A DNA stretch of 25,622 nt from Chloroflexota bacterium (lineage in GTDB: Bacteria > Chloroflexota > Anaerolineae > Promineifilales > Promineifilaceae), in NCBI GenBank assembly GCA_020353135.1, contig CP070688.1:2934588-2960209 (forward strand). The letters run 5' to 3'. The notes beneath the pieces were generated by a model. The model was not told where the DNA came from. It did no database searches and saw nothing but the letters and a program-made list of their open reading frames with translations. Shown piece by piece: positions 14,245-21,889 of the stretch; the stretch's first letter is position 1; each line of letters starts with the position of its first letter. Both the position numbers and the translations under genes were made by a program.

Positions 14245-15930
14245 ATGAAGAGACTAGGCATATTAACTGGAGCGCTTGTCGGGGGGTTGCTAACCGCGGC
14301 CCTGACCGGGTTGATGTTTTTGGGCCGCCAGCTTTTTGGCCTACCGCTGGTTCCTTACGAATTGTTCAACTGGTTCTCCCGCGAGCTGCCGGGCGACGTG
14401 GTCACTTTCGGCATCGACCTGATGATCGACACCATGCTCTTTCTGGGCGTCAGCGTCGTGGACACGGCCAAGACGGCCGAGCGGGCCATGGCCATCGTCA
14501 TGTTCGTTTTGGGCGGCGCCCTGGCCGGAGCGGTCTACTTCGCGATCATGCGCGGCCGGAGGATCAAGCCTAGCCTCTTCTCCGGGCTGGTCATGGGCGC
14601 CATATTCGGCCTGCCCAGCATCGCCATTACCGTGGCCGCCGACAGCTCGACGACCAATCTCATCCTGTATTCCGCGGTTCTGGCCGCCCTTTTCCTGGCC
14701 TGGGGCGCGGCGCTGGGCTGGGTTTATCGCCGCCTGGAGAGCTTTGAAGCGCCGGCAGAAGCGGCCGTCGTCGAGCCCGCGGCAACTGAAGGTGGTTCGG
14801 AAGCGGAAGAAGTGGACGAGGTCGAACGCCGCTCGGTCGAGAAGATCGGCCGGCGGCGCTTCCTGGTGCAACTGGGCGCGGTCACGGCGACAGTCACCGT
14901 GGTCAGCGCCGGGCTGGGCGCCGTTCTGGCCACCAGCGAGCGCCGCCGACAGGAGGAAGCCCTGGCCGGCACCATGGCCCACAAGGCCGAAGGCGGCTCA
15001 GAGTCGCCCTTCCCCAACGCCAACGATCCCGTGGTGCCCGTGCCCGGCACCCGGCCGGAATACACGCCTATCAAGGACCATTACCAGGTCTTTCTGGAAA
15101 CGGAGCCGACCATCATCGACGGCGCGACCTGGATCTTGCCCATCACGGGCCTGGTCGACAATCCGCTGATGCTGACCATCGACGACATCAGGAACAACTA
15201 CGAGCCCCGTCATCAATACGTGACCCTGACCTGCATCTCCGGCCGGGTCGGCACTGGCCTGATCAGCACCACCCAGTGGACCGGCGCCAGCGCCCAGGAT
15301 GTGCTGGCCGACGCCGGCCTGCAAGATTCGGCCCGCTACCTATTCATCACCAGCGGCGACGGCTTCTATGAGACCGTCGACCTGGATCTGATCGCCAACG
15401 ACCCGCGGATCATGTTCTGCTACGGATGGGACGGCAATGCTCTGCCCACCGGTCACGGTTATCCGCTGCGCATCTGGATCCCCGACCGCTACGGCATGAA
15501 GCAGCCGAAGTGGATCACGGCCATCGAGGTCACTGATGAGTACCGGGAAGGCTACTGGGTCGAGCGCAATTGGGACGAGGTTGCCCGGGTGAAAGCCACC
15601 TCGGTCGTCGACACCGTCGCCGTCGACCATATCGTCGACGACGGCGGACAAATGCGGGTGCCCGTCGGCGGCATCGCCTACGCCGGCGACCGGGGCATCT
15701 CAAAGGTCGAAGTGCGCGTCGACGGCGGCCCCTGGCAGGAAGCCCAACTGCGGGCGCCCCTGTCGGAGACGACCTGGGTCATCTGGCGCTACGAGTGGCC
15801 CTTTGAAGCCGGCGATCACACCTTCGAAGTGCGCTGCGCCGAAGCCGATGGCACGCCCCAGATAGAAACCGCCAAAGCAGCCCGGCCGGATGGCTCTTCC
15901 GGCATACACGTGCTGGAAACCACGCTGTAG
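14245..15930 (+). CDS. Membrane-anchored molybdopterin oxidoreductase of the sulfite oxidase fold
   Basis: From ATG 14245 (GGAGGA seven bases upstream; a TTG at 14230 is less likely) this is 561 aa. Residues 1-165 contain four or five membrane helices with no histidine, so no heme-b ligand is visible. After an acidic linker, KIGRRRFLVQLGAVTATVTV (about 200-220) is a Tat-like RR motif plus hydrophobic stretch lying inside the protein. The Moco domain follows (about 280-435): TLTCISGRVGTGLIS holds the expected molybdenum ligand Cys330, then SGDGFYETV, LPTGHGYPLRIWIPDRYGMKQPKW and a C-terminal dimerisation Ig-like domain (about 450-555). The fold places it with sulfite oxidase and MsrP-type enzymes acting outside the cytoplasm. 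It lies 70 bases after the selenoprotein candidate and is probably cotranscribed with it. Substrate and electron partner are unknown. Confidence 0.9.
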   Translation: MKRLGILTGALVGGLLTAALTGLMFLGRQLFGLPLVPYELFNWFSRELPGDVVTFGIDLMIDTMLFLGVSVVDTAKTAERAMAIVMFVLGGALAGAVYFAIMRGRRIKPSLFSGLVMGAIFGLPSIAITVAADSSTTNLILYSAVLAALFLAWGAALGWVYRRLESFEAPAEAAVVEPAATEGGSEAEEVDEVERRSVEKIGRRRFLVQLGAVTATVTVVSAGLGAVLATSERRRQEEALAGTMAHKAEGGSESPFPNANDPVVPVPGTRPEYTPIKDHYQVFLETEPTIIDGATWILPITGLVDNPLMLTIDDIRNNYEPRHQYVTLTCISGRVGTGLISTTQWTGASAQDVLADAGLQDSARYLFITSGDGFYETVDLDLIANDPRIMFCYGWDGNALPTGHGYPLRIWIPDRYGMKQPKWITAIEVTDEYREGYWVERNWDEVARVKATSVVDTVAVDHIVDDGGQMRVPVGGIAYAGDRGISKVEVRVDGGPWQEAQLRAPLSETTWVIWRYEWPFEAGDHTFEVRCAEADGTPQIETAKAARPDGSSGIHVLETTL

Positions 15931-16275
15931 CAGGCAGTGGTCAGTGGACGGTGGTTAGTGGTCAGCAACGAGTCGCGAGAGTCCAGCTGATTCCCGTTCG
16001 CGAAGCGGTCGCCTTGCGACGTCCCTGATCCTCGATCCCTAGCCCCGGTCCCCCTGCCATAAGAACTCACCATACGATTTCCCTACGCAGAGATTAATGG
16101 CGCTTTAGTAGCCGTGACCAACAAGGGTGACCTCCGACCGATTCGGTAGACCTTGACCGAAAGGCAGGCGCGTCGGGCCATCTAGTCAGGCGCGGCCTGC
16201 CCTATGCAATAACGCTCATCGATCGAGGCATGGTTCGGTCGACAAGTGAGCGATTGCCCGTTGTTGGAGGTTCGT
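15931..16275. other. Intergenic region after the molybdoenzyme gene
   Basis: These 345 bases hold no credible gene. The first 35 bases form a degenerate GTGGTCAGTGG repeat (listed separately). Near 16266-16270, GGAGG is the ribosome site of the next small gene. No terminator with a T-run is seen, so readthrough from the molybdoenzyme gene is possible. Confidence 0.6.
15935..15965. repeat. Degenerate CAGTGGT microrepeat
   Basis: CAGTGGTCAGTGG (15935-15947) is followed by GTGGTTAGTGGTCAG (15951-15965): imperfect iterations of a 6-7-base (T)CAGTGG unit right after the molybdoenzyme stop codon. It is low-complexity intergenic DNA; no function can be assigned. Confidence 0.7.
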
Positions 16276-16380
16276 ATGTTCACCTTTATGAGCGGCATCG
16301 TGCTAGGCGCCTTCATTGGCTCTGCAATTGGCTTCATGATCTTCGCCATATTGGCAGACGATGGTCGGAGCGATCTTTGA
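16276..16380 (+). CDS. 34-aa single-helix membrane peptide
   Basis: A short gene starts at ATG 16276 with a perfect GGAGG (16266-16270) five bases upstream and ends at TGA 16378-16380. The product has a short N-terminus (MFTF), one helix of about 21 residues containing GxxxG-type small-residue spacing (SGIVLGAFIGSAIGFMIFAI), and an acidic/basic tail, LADDGRSDL. The layout (small-residue helix, then a charged tail) recalls tiny DUF3789-type proteins, but that link is only by appearance. It may pack against other membrane proteins; the neighbours are the molybdoenzyme and, downstream, the MscS channel. The strong ribosome site is the best evidence that it is translated. Confidence 0.6.
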   Translation: MFTFMSGIVLGAFIGSAIGFMIFAILADDGRSDL

Positions 16381-16504
16381 GTCAGATGGCCCGGGCGCGG
16401 CACAAGCGCCAACCCGGCCGACGATGACCTTTCGCGGTAGTCCCGCCGCGTAAGACGCACCATCTTCATCATTCCCAGGCAACATCGAAGAGAGGATACC
16501 GCCA

Positions 16505-17752
16505 GTGGCTGTCTATAAGGCCATCTGGGAATACATTTCGTTGAATCACTACTCGAAGCCGAGCGCCCCGGCCGGCGAAGTCGTGCGTGGCCGGCTGACC
16601 GCGGCCCGGCGCTTGCTGCGCCCTGAAACCTACCGGGCCGGCCGTGATCGCGGCCGCCTGAGCGCCGCACCACCCTACCTGCTGAATCGAGCCGCCCCAG
16701 CGCCCGACCTCGAGCAAATGGTGATCGCCCTACAAGGCGCGCTGCACAACTGGTTCTTCACCAGGGATCCGAAGCGCAGCATCAAGGTGGTCGTCGGTCC
16801 GCCGGGCAGCAACGTCGACCGGACGGTAGCCGCCTTGGGCCGGCGCAAGGGTTGGCCTATCGTCGGCCCGCCGACGCCGGCCGAGATATTGTCCGGCGGC
16901 GACGCCTGGCTCGACAATATCAAGGGCGACGCGCTGGCTCCGGTCGTCATCCCCAAATTGGGCAGTTGCTACCTGCGCCATCACGATGGCCTGGCGCTGA
17001 TCGGCCGCCTGCTGGACTGGCTGGCCTCAACCCGCCGGCGCTGTCTGATGGCTTGCGATAGTTGGGCCTGGGCTTACCTGGTGAAGGCGCTGCAAATAGA
17101 CGCCATGTTGCCGACGCCGTTGACTCTGGCGCCACTCGACGGCAACCGGCTGCAATTCTGGCTGCCCACGCTGGCCCGGACTAACGGCGGCCGCTTTGTC
17201 TTCCGCGACGCGGGCAACGGCGAGGCTATCTTCATGGTCGCCTCCGATTATGCCGACCTCATCCGCCGCAACGCCACGCCGGGCAAGATGGAAGCCTTCG
17301 GCGAGGGCGATGGCGCAGGGGCTCTGGTCAAGCAACTGGCCGCTTACAGCCGCGGTCTACCCAAGATCGCCTGGACCTGGTGGCGAGAATGTCTGCAAGT
17401 GACGCCTGAGGCCAAGAGGGAAATCGAGCGCACCATGGATCCGGCCGACGATTGCTACACGGTCTGGGTAAAGCCCTGGTCGCAATTGCCTCTGCCCGTG
17501 GCGCCCCACACGGCCGGAACCACCGAGTCTATCATCCTTCACACCTTGTTGCTGCACGACGGCGCGCCGGCCGAATTGCTCGAGCTGCTGCTGCCGCTGT
17601 CCCACAGCCAGATCAGGCACGCCCTACACCAGCTGCGGGAAGTTAACCTGGTAAAACTCACGGCCGACGACCACTGGCGCATCACCTTGCTCGGCTACCC
17701 GGCCGTCCGCGGCTTCATGGAAAACGAAGGCTATCTGGTCGACGCGTTTTAG
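16505..17752 (+). CDS. Hypothetical protein with degenerate P-loop and C-terminal winged helix-like region
   Basis: This 415-aa protein is not assigned to a family. Residues 95-107 read VVVGPPGSNVDRT, in the place and style of a Walker A loop but without the Lys-Ser/Thr pair, so ATP hydrolysis is doubtful. The following segments (strand APVVIPKLGSCYLRH, helix GLALIGRLLDWLA, then CLMACDSWAWAYLV) fit a P-loop ATPase-like core. The C-terminal 75 residues (ILHTLLLHDGAPAELL, then HSQIRHALHQLREVNLVKL) look like a winged helix. No signal or membrane segment is seen. The GTG at 16505-16507 is preceded by GAGAGGA eight bases upstream. It ends 85 bases before the MscS-type channel gene on the same strand and may be cotranscribed with it. 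Function is unknown. Confidence 0.72.
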   Translation: MAVYKAIWEYISLNHYSKPSAPAGEVVRGRLTAARRLLRPETYRAGRDRGRLSAAPPYLLNRAAPAPDLEQMVIALQGALHNWFFTRDPKRSIKVVVGPPGSNVDRTVAALGRRKGWPIVGPPTPAEILSGGDAWLDNIKGDALAPVVIPKLGSCYLRHHDGLALIGRLLDWLASTRRRCLMACDSWAWAYLVKALQIDAMLPTPLTLAPLDGNRLQFWLPTLARTNGGRFVFRDAGNGEAIFMVASDYADLIRRNATPGKMEAFGEGDGAGALVKQLAAYSRGLPKIAWTWWRECLQVTPEAKREIERTMDPADDCYTVWVKPWSQLPLPVAPHTAGTTESIILHTLLLHDGAPAELLELLLPLSHSQIRHALHQLREVNLVKLTADDHWRITLLGYPAVRGFMENEGYLVDAF

Positions 17753-17756
17753 GAAT

Positions 17757-17832
17757 TGAGCTGTCGGCAATCAGCCTTCAGCTGACAGCTGAATGCCGAA
17801 AGCTAGAAACTCGAGGCTAGCGGCTAGCCGCT
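17757..17832. repeat. Dyad-rich leader between P-loop-like and MscS genes
   Basis: This leader contains TTCAGCTG-A-CAGCTGAA (17777-17793, 8-bp arms), flanked by GGCA (17766-17769) and TGCC (17794-17797), and a perfect 14-bp palindrome AGCGGCTAGCCGCT (17819-17832) that ends five bases before the MscS start. There is no ribosome binding site in the usual place. The structures could control translation of the channel or terminate transcription partially. Confidence 0.6.
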
Positions 17833-17837
17833 CTAAT

Positions 17838-18632
17838 ATGATTCAAACCAGCGAACTACTTAGAGACTTCACCCAGATCGACTTTGTGAGCATCTTTCTG
17901 ATCGCCGTCGTCGCTTGGGGCCTGAATCGCTTCGTTCATTGGTTCTTCCCCTGGCTGGCCGAGCGCGCGCCCAGTCGCTTTCGGCTCTACCTGCTGCCGG
18001 CCGTGCCCCTGCTGAAACTGACTATCATCGCCGTTACGATCCTGAGCATCGTGCCGTTAATCATCGATCCGACCCCGGAACGCTTGCTGGTCGCCATCAG
18101 CGCCGCGGCCATCGCCCTGGGCTTCGCCTTCCAGGAGTACGCCAGCAGTCTGATCGCCGGGGTGGTCACGGTTTTTGAGCGGCCGTATCGCGTCGGCGAC
18201 TGGGTCCAGATCGAAGACGCTTACGGCGAAGTGATCTCTGTTGGCTTTCGGGCGGTCCAGTTGAGGACGCCTGACGACTCCACCGTCTTAATCCCGCACA
18301 AGAAACTGTGGGACGCGACCATTTACAACGACAATAAGGGCAACCGGGAACATCTATGCGTGGCCGACTTCTATCTGCACCCCGAGCACGACGCCGAAGA
18401 AGTGCGCCAGAAGTTACGCAAGGTAGCCCTGACCAGCCCCTATCTGCACATCAGCCGGCCGATCTCGGTCCTCGTGCAAGAGAAGCCCTGGGGCACCCAT
18501 TACCGGCTCAAGGCCTATCCGATCGACGGCCGGGAACAATTCAACTTCATCACAGACCTGACCGTTCGTGGCAAAGCGGCCCTGACGGGCCTCGAAGTCT
18601 CCCCGGTCGTCGCCCCTATCGCCGCTCCATAG
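17838..18632 (+). CDS. MscS-type mechanosensitive channel
   Basis: From ATG 17838 this is 264 aa, close to the minimal MscS size (E. coli MscS has 286). Three hydrophobic segments are visible: about 15-33, 50-72 and 82-115. The last is the pore-type TM3 with AIALGFAFQEYASSLIAGV. It is followed by the MscS signature (FERPYRVGDWVQIEDAYGEV) of the beta domain, then RTPDDSTVLIPHKKLWDATIYN, and a C-terminal alpha/beta domain. Such channels release solutes on hypo-osmotic shock. An upstream frame would add 15 residues lacking membrane character, so the ATG beginning MIQTSELL is preferred, though no ribosome site is visible and a palindrome ends just before it. Confidence 0.92.
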   Translation: MIQTSELLRDFTQIDFVSIFLIAVVAWGLNRFVHWFFPWLAERAPSRFRLYLLPAVPLLKLTIIAVTILSIVPLIIDPTPERLLVAISAAAIALGFAFQEYASSLIAGVVTVFERPYRVGDWVQIEDAYGEVISVGFRAVQLRTPDDSTVLIPHKKLWDATIYNDNKGNREHLCVADFYLHPEHDAEEVRQKLRKVALTSPYLHISRPISVLVQEKPWGTHYRLKAYPIDGREQFNFITDLTVRGKAALTGLEVSPVVAPIAAP

Positions 18633-18640
18633 CCCGCAGC

Positions 18641-18660
18641 CTCGAGCTACGAGCTTCGAG
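18641..18660. terminator. Weak stem-loop between convergent genes
   Basis: CTCGAGCTACGAGCTTCGAG can fold with CTCGA pairing TCGAG and GCT pairing AGC around an ACG loop, with one bulged T. It sits in the 56-base gap between the converging MscS and solute-binding-protein genes and could act in both directions, but has no T-run. Confidence 0.35.
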
Positions 18661-18688
18661 ATATCAGCAACCAACCGCTAGCCCCTGG

Positions 18689-20347
18689 TCACCGCCTCAC
18701 GGCCACATTCTGCCACTGCGGCACGCCTATCGGCGTTAGGACGTAATTCTCCAGATGCGGCTTCACCAACACAGCGGACAAGCTGTGCACCAGGAAGACG
18801 GCCGGCGCATCGGCCACGATCTGCCGCTCGATATCGCCATAAAGGGCCAGGCGCGTCTCCACGTCATTGTCCACCCGCGCCTCTTCAAGCAGCGCGTCGA
18901 CGGCCGGTTCACCGTAGCGGGTTAGATTCTGCCGCGATTGGCTGTGAAAGAGCACGTCCAGGAAATTCTCGGGATCGGGATAATCGGCGCACCAGCCGGA
19001 ATTAAAGATGTGGCCGGTATTGCCTCCGTAAAGCTCGTCCAGGTACTCGTAAGGATCGAGCAGCAGTGGCTCAACCGTGACGCCCAGGTTCTCCTGCCAC
19101 ATGGTGATCAACGCCGTGACGAACGGCCCGACGCCGCCATAACCAGAGGTATTGAAGGTAACGGTCGGGAATTCGGCCGGGTCGTCATAGCCGGCCTGGG
19201 CCAGCAGCGCCCGGGCGGCGGCCGGATCATAGGCCAGGTCGCCAACTTCGCCGCTGTAGCCGGGCATGCCGGGCGGCAATGGGCCGGCGGCCGGCAGCGC
19301 ATTGCCGTTGTACAGGCCGTCGATGATCCTTTCTCTGTCGATGGCCTGGCTGAAAGCCTGGCGTACCAAGGGATCGTCGAACGGCGGCCGGCTGTTGTCG
19401 AAGCCGACGTAGGTGGTGCACATATTGACCCCAACCTGGAGTTCGGGAAAGAAGGGGCTGTTCGGATCCTGGACCCTTTCCAGGCTGCCACCGCCAACGC
19501 CGACCAGGTCGATCTCATCCAGTTCGTACATGCTCATCGGTATGCCGGCGCCCATCAGGTAGACCACGTTGCTCACGGCCGGCGCCCGGTAGTGATTCGG
19601 ATTCCGGGCCAGGATCATGATCTCGTCATCTTCCCAAGTCAACAAGGTGAAGGGCCCGCTACCGTTCGGCCGTCGCTGCCAGTCGGGTTGGTCCACGTTG
19701 TGCCGGTCGACCACATAGGCCACCGGAAAAGTCAACTTGGAGAGGAAATACGCTTTTGGCGCGTCGATGCGAACTTCCAGCGTGTGATCGTCGACGGCCC
19801 GCAAGCCGCTGATGTGCTCGGCCCGGCCGGCCAATACATCAGTCACCCCGACGACGTCGCCCAGGTACGTCTGGGCCGTATCGGAAGCCAGCTCAGGAGC
19901 GACCGCCCGCTCCCAGGAGTAAATCACGTCTTCGGCAGTGACCGGCCGGCCATCGTGGAAGGTTGCCCCAGGTCGTATATGGAAGGTGTAAATCGTACCG
20001 TCGTCACTGACGTCCCAACCAGCGGCCAGTTCTGGCTCGACCTGTAACTCGGTATTCAAGGTGACCAATCCGCTGAAGATAGCCCCCAACGGACCGCCAG
20101 GGCCGCTGTGACTCACGGCCGGGTCTAGCGTTCGAGGCTGGCCACCGCTCAAGTAGAGCGTCTGGTCCTCGTCCAGGTCATAGTTAGCGACCGGATTCGT
20201 GGCCACCCTGCCAGAACCGCCATCTTCAGGGCTGCCGGGCAGCAGCCGTCCCACGCTGTTGCAGCCCAGGACCAGCAGGATCAGCGCGGCAAGAATGAGC
20301 AGCCTTCGGCCGGTTAACCGCTGGAAGAGAGACCACCGCCCGGTCAT
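18689..20347 (-). CDS. Peptide/nickel-type ABC transporter substrate-binding lipoprotein (SBP family 5)
   Basis: This 552-aa extracytoplasmic solute-binding protein has a lipoprotein signal: basic LTGRR, hydrophobic LLILAALILLVLG, then Cys29. After a Gly/Ser/Pro-rich spacer, the family-5 (OppA/DppA) fold is clear: TLYLSGGQPRTLDPA, YTFHIRPGATFHDGRPVTAEDVIYSW split over its usual two strands, and VRQAFSQAIDRERII, all hallmarks of oligopeptide-binding proteins. The ATG (20345-20347) overlaps the stop of the upstream Peptidase_MA-type gene as ATGA, with AGGAG five bases before it, so the two are probably coupled. No permease or ATPase gene is adjacent within the window; the next gene downstream converges. 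The ligand is unknown, with peptides or other small molecules possible. Confidence 0.93.
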   Translation of the reverse strand: MTGRWSLFQRLTGRRLLILAALILLVLGCNSVGRLLPGSPEDGGSGRVATNPVANYDLDEDQTLYLSGGQPRTLDPAVSHSGPGGPLGAIFSGLVTLNTELQVEPELAAGWDVSDDGTIYTFHIRPGATFHDGRPVTAEDVIYSWERAVAPELASDTAQTYLGDVVGVTDVLAGRAEHISGLRAVDDHTLEVRIDAPKAYFLSKLTFPVAYVVDRHNVDQPDWQRRPNGSGPFTLLTWEDDEIMILARNPNHYRAPAVSNVVYLMGAGIPMSMYELDEIDLVGVGGGSLERVQDPNSPFFPELQVGVNMCTTYVGFDNSRPPFDDPLVRQAFSQAIDRERIIDGLYNGNALPAAGPLPPGMPGYSGEVGDLAYDPAAARALLAQAGYDDPAEFPTVTFNTSGYGGVGPFVTALITMWQENLGVTVEPLLLDPYEYLDELYGGNTGHIFNSGWCADYPDPENFLDVLFHSQSRQNLTRYGEPAVDALLEEARVDNDVETRLALYGDIERQIVADAPAVFLVHSLSAVLVKPHLENYVLTPIGVPQWQNVAVRR

Positions 20348-21726
20348 GGTCGCTCCTCGCGCCGGCCTCGCCGGCCGCGAATCGTGACCAGGCCGCCGAA
20401 CAGCAGCAGCGGCGCCAGGCCAAGCGCGCAGAGGCCAGATGAAGAGCTGTCGTTTAGCGGCGATTCTTCGCTAGATGAAGATGCTTCGTCACTTGCGTCG
20501 GCCGGCGATGCTACGGTGGGCGTCGGCCAGCTTTGGGCCGCGCCCAGCGGATTGACCGTCGGGACGGCCGCGGCCGCGATTGACGTCGGCGTGGGCGGGA
20601 TGGCCCTCGCCGGGGCACCAATGGCCGCTCGCCAGGCCTCTTCCAGGCCGTCGGCATTGAAGCCATAAACTTGCTCCAGGGCGTCATCATAACCGGCCGC
20701 GTCGGCCAGAGCCAGCAGAAACTGCTGCATCTTTTCCTGGCCGTAGCTGTCCAACAAGTAGGCTACCAGACTGTAACTCTGGCTGTATGCGCCGGTCGCT
20801 TCGCCGCCCCGCGCTGGAAAGGCGCCGTTGAGAGTGCGCACCGGCGCGAAGGCATCGAACTCGATGCCCATTTCGACTTCGCGCTGGGTCGTGTCGTCCG
20901 GCTCACCTTCGGCGTACACGGCCAATCCTTCACTGAGCCAAGTAGGCAGGCCGCCGCCCAGGCAACTTTCGGCGAACTGGCCTATGACCAGGTGGGCCAA
21001 CTCATGGCGCACAGTGCTGCTGCCCCAGTCCTCTGCCTGGTCCGGCTCCACGCCGATCAAGATCGTATTGTAGTCGTCAAAGGCCGCTCCTCCGACCCAA
21101 TCCTGTCTATAAAGCATCGCCTCGCGCATATCGGCCGTGTTCCCGTAGATGAAGAACGTCACCTCGCCGTCCAATTCGATGCCGATGTCTCGCTCCAGGC
21201 GATCTAATCCGGCCACGGCCGCGTCCAGCAAGATCGGCCCCACTTCGTCGCCCTCATACCAATGTAACTGGATGGGCGCCTCATCGCCGGTTCCCCCAGC
21301 TTCCACAGTGCGCCACTCGAACCGGTCGTCGGCGAAGGTCACTTCCTGCCTGGGGGTCACCGTGACATTGCCGGCCGGGTCGGTCAACGTCCAATGCCAC
21401 CACAGTTGGGCGCCGGGCGGCGGGTTGCCCGAACGGCTCATCACCCAGGTCCATTCCAGATCGGGGCCGTCGACCTCGACCGGCACCTGGGTTCCCGCCT
21501 GTAGACAGCCGCCGCGCCCCAAATGGTAGGTCAACTTGGCCGCGCTGATAGCCGTATTTTCGTCCAAATTTAGGCGAAACGTGACCGATTCAGGAAAGTC
21601 TACGATGGCCTCGTCGTTCAAGATGACCGGTACCTCGTTTTGGGCCGCGGCCGGCGGCGCGTTGGAGACCAAGATGGTCACAGCGGCTAGCAGGACCGCA
21701 CTGAAGAGAACAATGGCGTATTTCAT
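20344..21726 (-). CDS. Exported gluzincin metalloprotease-like protein (Peptidase_MA type) with C-terminal anchor
   Basis: From ATG 21724-21726 (GAGGTG about 12 bases upstream; a GTG at 21744 would add six residues) this is 460 aa. An N-terminal signal sequence (MKYAIVLFSAVLLAAVTILV, cleavage near AAAQN) is followed by a beta-rich region. The Peptidase_MA-like domain has STVRHELAHLV with the zinc-binding HExxH (His241, Glu242, His245) and WLSEGLAVY, where Glu266 should be the third ligand. After a Pro/Thr linker comes a Ser/Glu-rich stretch, then SSSSGLCALGLAPLLLFGG, a hydrophobic segment and a basic tail GRRGRREERP. This order recalls cleavable C-terminal sorting signals. The substrate is unknown; a structural, non-proteolytic role is possible. 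It is coupled to the downstream solute-binding protein by a 4-nt overlap. Confidence 0.85.
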   Translation of the reverse strand: MKYAIVLFSAVLLAAVTILVSNAPPAAAQNEVPVILNDEAIVDFPESVTFRLNLDENTAISAAKLTYHLGRGGCLQAGTQVPVEVDGPDLEWTWVMSRSGNPPPGAQLWWHWTLTDPAGNVTVTPRQEVTFADDRFEWRTVEAGGTGDEAPIQLHWYEGDEVGPILLDAAVAGLDRLERDIGIELDGEVTFFIYGNTADMREAMLYRQDWVGGAAFDDYNTILIGVEPDQAEDWGSSTVRHELAHLVIGQFAESCLGGGLPTWLSEGLAVYAEGEPDDTTQREVEMGIEFDAFAPVRTLNGAFPARGGEATGAYSQSYSLVAYLLDSYGQEKMQQFLLALADAAGYDDALEQVYGFNADGLEEAWRAAIGAPARAIPPTPTSIAAAAVPTVNPLGAAQSWPTPTVASPADASDEASSSSEESPLNDSSSSGLCALGLAPLLLFGGLVTIRGRRGRREERP

Positions 21727-21889
21727 GATGCTACGATTAACCACCTCGGGGCGTTAGAAAAACAATAGGCCGGCCGCGCCGTGCGCTAAGCCAGCCCAAT
21801 CAACGATCCTATTCCTATTTGCCCCCAGCGACGAGCTAACCGCCTCTGAACTAAACCAACGCTTATCTCTCTTTTTATTCATCCCTCAA

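Noticed and set aside
13824..14261. 145-codon minus-strand open frame opposite the redoxin.
   Set aside because: It is antisense to a conserved thioredoxin-fold sequence and has no domain or ribosome site.
18938..20047. 369-codon plus-strand open frame opposite the solute-binding protein.
   Set aside because: The minus-strand gene has clear family motifs and a lipobox; the opposite frame is a composition effect.
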